Shown one piece after another: positions 57,376 to 64,000 of a stretch of 64,000 bases of DNA. The stretch is from Nonlabens arenilitoris (GTDB lineage: Bacteria; Bacteroidota; Bacteroidia; Flavobacteriales; Flavobacteriaceae): NCBI RefSeq assembly GCF_002954765.1, contig NZ_MTPW01000001.1, positions 691,001 to 755,000 on the forward strand, given 5' to 3'. Within the stretch, counting starts at the first letter, position 1; every line of letters starts with the position of its first letter. The notes beneath the pieces were generated by a model. That model had not been told where the DNA came from. It searched no databases and was given only the letters and a program-made list of their open reading frames with translations. Position numbers and translations under genes: made by a program.

Positions 57376-58071
57376 TTATGCTGGCTCGTTTAAAAGGTCT
57401 AAGAAATCAACAGCGTTAGACTCCATTTGATGCACTACTTTATCTGTCTTAACCACTAAATGGTTATAACCTATATAAGCAATTATACCTACTATAAGTC
57501 CTGCAACAGTGGTAGTCATTGCGGTATAAATACCTTCTGCTAGTGTCCCCATTTCTGGAGCACCTTCACTTTCGGCAAGAGTTCTAAAAGCAATCACCAT
57601 TCCTATAACGGTACCTAAGAATCCAATCATAGGCGCAGCTCCTGCAATAGTTGCTAGAATACTAACATTCTTTTCTAACTTATATACTTCTAACTTACCT
57701 GCGTTCTCGATAGCTCCATTAATATCCTCTAATGGTGAACCTATTCTACTTATACCTTTTTCTGTCAATCTTGCTACAGGAGAATTCTCTTGAGCACACA
57801 AAATTTTGGCTGCGTCAATACGACCATTACTGACGTGATCTTTTATTTGCAACATAAATTTGTCATCAATTTTTGAACTACCTTTTATCTTAAATAATCT
57901 TTCAAAATAGATATACAGTGCTACAAAAAGTAATAGAATTAAGATACATATAATAACAGTTCCAGATGGATCACCTGATAATATAATATCAAAAACAGTT
58001 TGAGTCTCCTCTTCTACTAATGGTACAGTAGACTCAACAATTTCGCTTGTCTCTTGAATAAATGAATTCAT
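57376..58071 (-). CDS. exbB: ExbB/TolQ-family motor subunit
   Basis: 231 residues with three TM helices (about 33-53, 128-152, 172-197). The signature SILATIAGAAPMIGFLGTVIGMVIAF and the last helix AMTTTVAGLIVGIIAYIGYNHLV are typical of the MotA/TolQ/ExbB channel. First of the exbB-exbD-tonB-folC unit. Confidence 0.93.
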   Translation of the reverse strand: MNSFIQETSEIVESTVPLVEEETQTVFDIILSGDPSGTVIICILILLLFVALYIYFERLFKIKGSSKIDDKFMLQIKDHVSNGRIDAAKILCAQENSPVARLTEKGISRIGSPLEDINGAIENAGKLEVYKLEKNVSILATIAGAAPMIGFLGTVIGMVIAFRTLAESEGAPEMGTLAEGIYTAMTTTVAGLIVGIIAYIGYNHLVVKTDKVVHQMESNAVDFLDLLNEPA

Positions 58072-58147
58072 TAATTTTCTTCTTAGTTAGGTTAGTAACG
58101 TTTATTGTATGTTAAAGATTGTATAGAGCATTAGGGCTTTTTCTTCA

Positions 58148-58163
58148 CGCTTCCGCGAAAGCG
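58148..58163. repeat. Genomic palindrome copy 14 (one change)
   Basis: CGCTTCCGCGAAAGCG, 34 nt after the nhaB stop, between nhaB and exbB on the minus strand. Flanks TTCA..TGAA extend the inverted repeat to 24 bp. Confidence 0.9.
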
Positions 58164-58197
58164 TGAAAAACAAAAGCTATACAATATTACTGATTTA

Positions 58198-59748
58198 TTA
58201 TAAGAACATAATCACACATGCAAGTCCTACTAATGTAAGAACTACAGTATATGGAAATGCCATTTTAACCATCTTGCCGTAAGAAAGATTGATTACTGGT
58301 GCAAGAGCAGACGTTAATAGAAATAAGAATGCCGCCTGACCATTAGGTGTCGCAACACTAGGAATATTAGTTCCCGTGTTAATTGCAACTGCTAGATGTT
58401 CATATTGCTCTAAAGTTATTTTTCCAGCGTCATATGCATTACCCACTTCATTTATATAAACTGTTGCCACAAAGACATTGTCAGATATCATACTTAGGAC
58501 ACCATTTGCTAGATAAAATATTGCTGGTTGACTACTAGGATCCTGGCTTAATGCCCATTCAATAATAGGTGCAAATAAATGCTGGTCATGGATCATCGCA
58601 ACGATCACAAAAAACACAACTAATAGTCCTGTAAATGGAAGTGCTTCTTCAAAGGCTTTTCCAAGACTGTGCTCATCTGTAATACCCATAAATGCAGTTT
58701 GAATCACAATTAATGCAAGACCTATAAATCCAACTGGTGCAATATGCAATGCTAGACCAATGATTAATAGAATAGCTGAAACCCCTTGAACTAAAAGACC
58801 ATATTTTTCTTTGCTAGTACGTTCTTGATCACGTTTTTCCATCCATCCCTCGATAATCTGTCTTACTACAGGTGGCATTTTTTGACCAAAACCAAATGTT
58901 TTAGTAACTTCTAGTAAGATAGTAGTAATTAGACCAGCTATTAAGACCGGTATCGTAATAGGTGCCATGTGAAGGAAAAACTCTATAAACCCATATTCAT
59001 AAGGTAATGCTGTATTAAGCTTTGTACCGATTAGTAAGTTTTGGGGTTCACCTACAATTGTACAAACACCACCTAACGCTGTTCCTACCACACCATGCAT
59101 CACTAAACTACGTAAAAATGAACGGAAATCTTCTAACGTTTCACCACTCAATTGTTTCCTATCTAACGTATTATCTTGATCTAAATCTAAATCACTAGAG
59201 TGGATTTTATGATAAACATTATAAAAACCGAGACCAACACTTATAAGCACAGCTGTTACTGTTAGGGCATCTAAAAAGGCTGATAGTACAGCACTAATAA
59301 GCACAAAAAATAAAGAAAGTGCTATTTTAGATTTTACTTTTGTAAATAGCTTTACAAAAATATACATAAGTAGAGGCTTCATAAAATAAATTCCCGCTAC
59401 CATGAAAACCAATAACAATATTACTTCTAGGTTTTGAGCAACTTCAGCATAAACACCACCTAAAACTTTATTACCTAAGTCATCTAACACGACCTCGTGA
59501 GTGTTGTGATCTACTTTATACATAGGATGTGTTAACCCTAATGCTATAACTTGAATAGCCAGTAAACCACCAGACTGTAATGGATAACACTTTAAAGCCA
59601 TGGCAAGACAGAAAATAAACTCTGCTATAAATATCCAACCCATTACCGTTCCATCAAGAACAAAAAATGCGGCAGTATTAAAAACTAAAAATGCTAAAAT
59701 GGTTGACTTAAACCATGTAGGGCTATTACCTAAAAAAGACTTGAACAT
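58198..59748 (-). CDS. nhaB: Na+/H+ antiporter NhaB
   Basis: 516 residues with about 12 TM helices. Long stretches match the NhaB family: [89 protein letters not shown] and [13 protein letters not shown], with [20 protein letters not shown]. It expels Na+ in exchange for protons. Its ATG shares a base with the stop of the glutamate dehydrogenase gene (TAATG), so the two are translationally coupled. Confidence 0.94.
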   Translation of the reverse strand: MFKSFLGNSPTWFKSTILAFLVFNTAAFFVLDGTVMGWIFIAEFIFCLAMALKCYPLQSGGLLAIQVIALGLTHPMYKVDHNTHEVVLDDLGNKVLGGVYAEVAQNLEVILLLVFMVAGIYFMKPLLMYIFVKLFTKVKSKIALSLFFVLISAVLSAFLDALTVTAVLISVGLGFYNVYHKIHSSDLDLDQDNTLDRKQLSGETLEDFRSFLRSLVMHGVVGTALGGVCTIVGEPQNLLIGTKLNTALPYEYGFIEFFLHMAPITIPVLIAGLITTILLEVTKTFGFGQKMPPVVRQIIEGWMEKRDQERTSKEKYGLLVQGVSAILLIIGLALHIAPVGFIGLALIVIQTAFMGITDEHSLGKAFEEALPFTGLLVVFFVIVAMIHDQHLFAPIIEWALSQDPSSQPAIFYLANGVLSMISDNVFVATVYINEVGNAYDAGKITLEQYEHLAVAINTGTNIPSVATPNGQAAFLFLLTSALAPVINLSYGKMVKMAFPYTVVLTLVGLACVIMFL

Positions 59749-60974
59749 TAAACCAATTGTTTTAAAGCGATTTCAAAAGCAGTAGAACTGATTTGTGTAC
59801 GCGAACTATTATTATTATAAGTGTTTTGAATTGCATTTCTAATTGTCATGCTGGTATCATTAAAGATAGCTTCATCTGTCATTTGAACGCGGCGTTCCAT
59901 AAAGTATGCAAATACTCTTGCCATTCCACAATTTGAAATAAAATCTGGAATAAGGCTTACCTTTTCATCTGTATGCTCCATTATAGAGCCAAAGAATATC
60001 TCTTTATCTGCAAATGGCACATTAGCACCACAAGAAATAACCTCTAATCCAGATGCTATCATTTGATCTATTTGGTCCTGACTTACTAATCTAGAGGCAG
60101 CACAAGGCGCAAAAATCTCAGTCTTCAGCGACCATATTTTTTTATTTACTTCTTCAAATGGAATTAAGTTTGAAGATCTTAAAGCATTCCCATCTTTGTT
60201 TAAGAACATTTCTTTAATTTCTTCAAAAGAAAAACCGTCCTCATTAATTAATCCACCTGCTCTATCGATGATTCCTACAACTCTAGCACCCATTTGTGAG
60301 AGATAATAAGCTGCAGCACTTCCTACGTTACCAAAACCTTGAACAACGGCACGTTTACCTTTTACATCACCACCATAAATATCATAGAAATGTTTTACGG
60401 CTTCTGCAACGCCATAACCGGTAATCATATCTGCTACCGTATATTTTCTAGAAACATCTGGCGAATAAATAGGATTTTCAATAACTTTTATCACACCTTG
60501 GCGTAATTGTCCAATGCGGTTAATTTTATCAGCCTCAGTAGGGGAAAAATGACCGGCAAAGACACCTTCTTGAGGATGCCAAACCCCACAATCTTCAGTG
60601 ATAGGGATTACTTCATGTATTTCATCAACGTTAAGATCACCACCGGTGCCATAATAGCTTTTAAGTAAAGGAGAAACCGCTTTATACCATCTCTCTAGCA
60701 CACCTTTTTTACGAGGATCTCTAGGATCAAAATTAATTCCACTTTTAGCACCGCCTATAGCAGGACCAGAAACGGTGAATTTAATCTCCATAGTTTTTGC
60801 TAGTGAAAGAACTTCATTTTTATCAAGTCCAACTCTCATACGAGTTCCACCACCTGCGGCGCCACCTCTCAAACTATTTATTACTGTCCAACCTTGGGCA
60901 TCGGTTTCTGGATCATTCCAATGAAATACGATTTCGGGTTCAGCGTTCTCATAACGCTTTAAAAGTTCCTTCAT
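59748..60974 (-). CDS. Glu/Leu/Phe/Val dehydrogenase
   Basis: 408 residues. The catalytic region is GGGTRMRVG and [21 protein letters not shown]; the Lys of GGAKSG is the substrate contact. The Rossmann motif is [20 protein letters not shown] (about 200-219), then [13 protein letters not shown] and [11 protein letters not shown]. This fits a glutamate or branched-chain dehydrogenase; which substrate is not settled by sequence. First gene of the gdh-nhaB pair, with a -7 box 24 nt upstream. Confidence 0.88.
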   Translation of the reverse strand: MKELLKRYENAEPEIVFHWNDPETDAQGWTVINSLRGGAAGGGTRMRVGLDKNEVLSLAKTMEIKFTVSGPAIGGAKSGINFDPRDPRKKGVLERWYKAVSPLLKSYYGTGGDLNVDEIHEVIPITEDCGVWHPQEGVFAGHFSPTEADKINRIGQLRQGVIKVIENPIYSPDVSRKYTVADMITGYGVAEAVKHFYDIYGGDVKGKRAVVQGFGNVGSAAAYYLSQMGARVVGIIDRAGGLINEDGFSFEEIKEMFLNKDGNALRSSNLIPFEEVNKKIWSLKTEIFAPCAASRLVSQDQIDQMIASGLEVISCGANVPFADKEIFFGSIMEHTDEKVSLIPDFISNCGMARVFAYFMERRVQMTDEAIFNDTSMTIRNAIQNTYNNNSSRTQISSTAFEIALKQLV

Positions 60975-60998
60975 GATTTATTTTCAGGTTAGTGCAGA

Positions 60999-61006
60999 CA
61001 AATATA
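60999..61006 (-). promoter_or_regulatory. Bacteroidetes -7 box for the glutamate dehydrogenase gene
   Basis: TATATTTG on the minus strand fits TAnnTTTG, 24 nt before the start codon at 60974. Confidence 0.6.
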
Positions 61007-61044
61007 AAAAACACCTGACCACTACAACTCTTTTTTACAATTTC

Positions 61045-62100
61045 TTAAGGTAGATAAATTTCACCACTAGAATGATCTTTAGATGCCCCAGTGACAGAAG
61101 CTAGACAATTATTCTCATTGCGTAATTTAAGAACACCTAAAAATGCAAAAATCAGAGCCTCTTTATACTCAATGAGGCTATTGTCTGGGATAATCAAATC
61201 AGCATTAGAATGATAAGAAATTCTGTTAATCAAATATTCGTTATACGCACCACCACCGGTTACTAGTACAGCTGATTCGGGTAATAAGATATCTGCAATT
61301 TGAATTGCCACGTGTTCAGTAAATGTAGCTATGGCATTTAATGGACTGTCAATAGACTTAATAATATTCCATATAAATTCATCGACCCATTCCACTCCTA
61401 AAGATTTAGGGCCGTCAAGTTTATAAAAAGATAAATTATTGAGTTGACTTAATACTTCAGAATTAACTTTTCCCGCTTTCGCGAAAGCGCCTTTATCATC
61501 ATAATTTGCTCCTAATATATTTGCAAAATGATTAAGAACAACATTAACTGGAACAATATCAAAAGCTAAACGAGTGTTATTACTGCCATATGAAATGTTT
61601 GCAAACCCACCTAGATTAAGACAGAAATCAAAATCGTCAAACAGAAAATAATCACCAATAGGCACCAAGGGAGCTCCCTGCCCACCCAATAGCACGTCTT
61701 GTGTCCTAAAATCACATATGACTCGGTGTTTAATTAATTGGGCTAATAAAGGAAGATTTCCTATCTGTAGTGTATAACCTTTTTCTGGCTTATGATGTAC
61801 TGTATGGCCATGACTACAAATGGCTAATAGATCATTAAATTGATTTTCTTGAATAAATTCATTAATACAATTTCCAAGATATACCGTATAATCATATTCT
61901 AAGGCCTTCAGATCTGCCACTGATAAATTTATGGCTTCAGACAATCTAGTACGCCAGATTTCATCATACTCTATAGATTTTACCTTTAGAATATGAAAGT
62001 TCCATGATTGATCACGTACTAATCTTACATAAATCAAATCAATAGCATCTAACGAAGTTCCAGACATTACACCTATAACGTTATAGCACTGATGGTTCAT
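61045..62100 (-). CDS. anmK: Anhydro-N-acetylmuramic acid kinase
   Basis: 351 residues. The ATP/sugar motif GVMSGTSLDAIDLI comes at the start. Then CSHGHTVHHKPEKGYTLQIG, DFRTQDVLLGGQGAPLVP (catalytic Asp) and NLGGFANIS; the end has VTGGGAYNEYLI. It phosphorylates anhydroMurNAc during cell-wall recycling. A palindrome copy encodes AFAKA around residue 205. Divergent from the acyl-CoA dehydrogenase gene. Confidence 0.94.
   Translation of the reverse strand: MNHQCYNVIGVMSGTSLDAIDLIYVRLVRDQSWNFHILKVKSIEYDEIWRTRLSEAINLSVADLKALEYDYTVYLGNCINEFIQENQFNDLLAICSHGHTVHHKPEKGYTLQIGNLPLLAQLIKHRVICDFRTQDVLLGGQGAPLVPIGDYFLFDDFDFCLNLGGFANISYGSNNTRLAFDIVPVNVVLNHFANILGANYDDKGAFAKAGKVNSEVLSQLNNLSFYKLDGPKSLGVEWVDEFIWNIIKSIDSPLNAIATFTEHVAIQIADILLPESAVLVTGGGAYNEYLINRISYHSNADLIIPDNSLIEYKEALIFAFLGVLKLRNENNCLASVTGASKDHSSGEIYLP
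61474..61489. repeat. Genomic palindrome copy 15 (perfect, in anmK)
   Basis: Perfect CGCTTTCGCGAAAGCG, translated AFAKA in GAFAKAGK of AnmK. Confidence 0.95.
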
Positions 62101-62135
62101 AGAAAAATAGTATTGAAAAAACTCCTGAATAAGCT

Positions 62136-62151
62136 TAGATTTGCAAAGATA
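62136..62151. promoter_or_regulatory. Palindromic pair of -7 boxes between anmK and acyl-CoA dehydrogenase
   Basis: Plus strand TAGATTTG (62136-62143), 36 nt before the acyl-CoA dehydrogenase ATG. Minus strand TATCTTTG (62151-62144), 43 nt before the anmK ATG. The boxes abut through the inverted repeat TTTGCAAA, so polymerase can probably bind only one way at a time. Confidence 0.6.
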
Positions 62152-62179
62152 AATGAAGTATTAATCATATTACAAATAC

Positions 62180-63322
62180 ATGGATTTTAGTTTAACAGAA
62201 GAGCATCTAATGATACGTGATGCAGCAAGAGATTTTGCTCGCACAGAGTTACTTCCAGGAGTAATTGAGAGAGATAAGGAACAACATTTCCCAAAAGAAT
62301 TGATTACTAAAATGGGTGATCTAGGCTTTTTAGGAATGATGGTTGACCCAAAATATGGTGGCGGAGGAATGGATACGACTAGCTATGTGTTAGTTATGGA
62401 GGAGCTATCCAAAATAGATGCTAGCGCAAGTGTAATCGTTTCTGTAAATAACTCACTAGTATGTTACGGCTTAGAAGCATATGCGAGTGAAGAACAAAAG
62501 GAAAAATATCTCACAAAACTAGCAACAGGACAATCTATCGGTGCATTTTGCTTGAGTGAACCTGAAGCAGGTAGTGATGCTACCTCACAGCGCACGACAG
62601 CTATAGACATGGGAGATCACTACCTACTAAATGGCACTAAAAACTGGATAACTAATGGTAACAGTGCAGACTATTATATAGTAATTGCCCAAACCGATAA
62701 AGAAAAAGGCCATAAGGGTATTAATGCATTTATAATAGAAAAAACTTGGGAAGGTTTTGAAGTAGGGCCTAAGGAAGATAAACTAGGTATAAGAGGTAGT
62801 GACACTCACTCCTTAATCTTTAACGACATAAAAGTCCCTAAAGAGAACCGAATTGGAGAAGACGGTTTTGGATTTAAATTTGCGATGAAGACTTTGGCTG
62901 GTGGAAGAATAGGAATCGCAGCACAAGCTTTAGGAATCGCTAGTGGTGCTTTTGAACTAGCTAGGGACTATAGTAAGCAACGTAAAGCTTTCGGAACTGA
63001 AATCTGCAATCACCAGGCTATAGCATTTAAATTAGCAGATATGAAAGTTAATATAAATGCCTCTCGTCATCTTATCATGCATGCAGCATGGATGAAAGAT
63101 CAAGGTATGGATTATAATGTAGCAGGATGTACAGCAAAGCTATTTGCATCACAAACAGCAATGGATACTACTGTAGAAGCTGTACAAGTGCATGGTGGTA
63201 ATGGTTATGTTAAAGAATATCACGTCGAACGCTTGATGAGAGATGCTAAAATAACTCAGATATACGAAGGAACATCAGAAATTCAAAAAATAGTAATATC
63301 TAGAGACCTTTTAAAAGACTAG
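62180..63322 (+). CDS. Acyl-CoA dehydrogenase (short/medium-chain type)
   Basis: 380 residues. The fold is complete: N-terminal helices, GAFCLSEPEAGSDATS and NWITNGNSADYYIV around FAD, then MKTLAGGRIGIAAQALGIA and VQVHGGNGYVKEYHVERLMRDAKI. The catalytic Glu is in YEGTSEIQKIVIS. It catalyses the first step of beta-oxidation or branched-chain acyl-CoA breakdown. Single gene; terminator at 63384. Confidence 0.94.
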   Translation: MDFSLTEEHLMIRDAARDFARTELLPGVIERDKEQHFPKELITKMGDLGFLGMMVDPKYGGGGMDTTSYVLVMEELSKIDASASVIVSVNNSLVCYGLEAYASEEQKEKYLTKLATGQSIGAFCLSEPEAGSDATSQRTTAIDMGDHYLLNGTKNWITNGNSADYYIVIAQTDKEKGHKGINAFIIEKTWEGFEVGPKEDKLGIRGSDTHSLIFNDIKVPKENRIGEDGFGFKFAMKTLAGGRIGIAAQALGIASGAFELARDYSKQRKAFGTEICNHQAIAFKLADMKVNINASRHLIMHAAWMKDQGMDYNVAGCTAKLFASQTAMDTTVEAVQVHGGNGYVKEYHVERLMRDAKITQIYEGTSEIQKIVISRDLLKD

Positions 63323-63383
63323 TATGCTCTTTCATCACCGAACATCCATTATTTAATGGTTAGAAATTAAGTATATATTTTTA

Positions 63384-63425
63384 AAAATGTCTAATTACAT
63401 TTACTTGTAATTAGACATTTTTTTT
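63384..63425 (+). terminator. Terminator after the acyl-CoA dehydrogenase gene
   Basis: AATGTCTAATTACA / TTGTAATTAGACATT hairpin with a T-run. The rest of 63323-63560 shows no gene. Confidence 0.9.
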
Positions 63426-63560
63426 AACAGGATCCTCTTTTTAACTAAAAGGATTTATTATAAATCTTAAGCCTTTTAGATTACATCATCGAGTAAAAAT
63501 GGAAATCTGAAAATAACTCATCTAAATTAGCGAGATAGATAAAATCAAAAAATTAAACAT

Positions 63561-63595
63561 AAAAAAAGTCCCTACTAATTACTTAGTAAGGACTT
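63561..63595 (-). terminator. Terminator of the rRNA operon
   Basis: AAGTCCCTACTAA / TTAGTAAGGACTT hairpin with an A-run on its left, read as a U-tract after 5S rRNA. Confidence 0.9.
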
Positions 63596-63600
63596 AAAAG

Positions 63601-63708
63601 AAGGCGGCGACATACTCTCCCACAATAAAGCAGTACCATCTGCGCTAATGGGCTTAACTTCTCTGTTCGGAATGGTAAGAGGTGAGCCCCATCGCTATAA
63701 CCACCTTA
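63601..63708 (-). rRNA. rrf: 5S ribosomal RNA
   Basis: On the minus strand GGTGGTTATAGCGATGGGG...CCGAACAGAGAAGTTAAGCCC...GCGCAGATGGTACTGC is the canonical 5S pattern, with helix I ends GGTGG.../...CGCCGCC. About 108 nt. Ends are approximate. Confidence 0.95.
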
Positions 63709-63802
63709 ATGGTTCAGCTGAAACAATCAACTGTAAAAGTTGACATATTGAAATTTAAAACGATAATAATAAACATGATATAAAAAGCTAAAGGGTAGAA
63801 TA

Positions 63803-64000
63803 CCTAAGCTTACGGGTAATTAGTATCACTCGGCTATGACATTACTGCCTTTACACCTATGACCTATCAACGTGGTAGTCTCCCACGACCCTTTAAAGAA
63901 ATCTCATCTTGTGATGGGTTTCGCGCTTATATGCTTTCAGCGCTTATCCCTTCCCGACGTAGCTACCCAGCAGTGCTCCTGGCGGAACAACTGGTACACC
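63803..64000 (-). rRNA. rrl: 23S ribosomal RNA, 3' end (partial)
   Basis: The complement of 63803-64000 carries the 3'-terminal 23S sequence (for example GGTGTACCAGTTGTTCCGCC and GGGTCGTGGGAGACTACCAC). It continues beyond the right edge. The mature 3' end is estimated. The spacer 63709-63802 to 5S has no tRNA. Confidence 0.93.

Overview
The window is AT-rich chromosomal DNA from a member of the Flavobacteriaceae (Bacteroidetes). The evidence is a gldK-gldL-gldM-gldN gliding/type IX secretion operon, a SusC/SusD pair, exosortase XrtF with its partner, a T9SS C-terminal sorting domain, the miaB-lptE-secG gene order, and Bacteroidetes-type TAnnTTTG -7 promoter boxes. A marine genus near Nonlabens or Dokdonia is my guess; the NhaB sodium/proton antiporter fits a marine habitat. 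I see no phage, insertion sequence or CRISPR array.

Layout. 1-5754 (minus): a four-gene unit encoding an ECF sigma factor, a one-pass TPR protein that looks like its anti-sigma partner, a T9SS-secreted protein with seven propeller-like repeats, and a large TPR-CHAT lipoprotein cut by the left edge. 5862-10742 (plus): five exported proteins (an OmpA-type anchor, two tandem paralogues, a small secreted protein, a lipoprotein). 10989-16203: OmpA lipoprotein, M16 peptidase, YgjV-like membrane protein, initiator tRNA, PA2169-type four-helix protein, small Cys-rich protein. 16200-25433: TolC-RND-MFP efflux operon, ABC-F ATPase, DUF983 protein, FAD oxidoreductase. 25521-33876: gldKLMN, an arginase-fold protein lacking metal ligands, topA. 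34173-40794: miaB, sigma-54 activator, lptE, TPR protein, secG, groES, groEL. 41055-48280: SusC, SusD, zinc metalloprotease. 48400-53676: methyltransferase and alkaline-phosphatase-superfamily cassette, an NTR/TIMP-like secreted protein, XrtF pair, free-methionine sulfoxide reductase. 53663-63322: galE, tRNA-Val, folC, TonB/ExbD/ExbB, nhaB, glutamate dehydrogenase, anmK, acyl-CoA dehydrogenase. 63561-64000: end of an rRNA operon (5S and the 3' end of 23S).

Two signals stand out. First, the ECF sigma/TPR/secreted propeller/CHAT lipoprotein operon looks like an envelope sensing and proteolysis module. A two-block promoter-like motif (TGTTAACCTTTA, 11-12 nt, CATTAARAGG) lies upstream of its propeller-CHAT half and upstream of the divergent five-gene export operon, suggesting one regulon. 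Second, a 16-bp perfect palindrome, CGCTTTCGCGAAAGCG, occurs 15 times (8 perfect, 7 with one or two changes). Most intergenic copies sit just after stop codons. Eight copies lie inside genes, six of them read in the frame giving Ala-Phe-Ala-Lys-Ala. It behaves like a highly iterated genomic palindrome.
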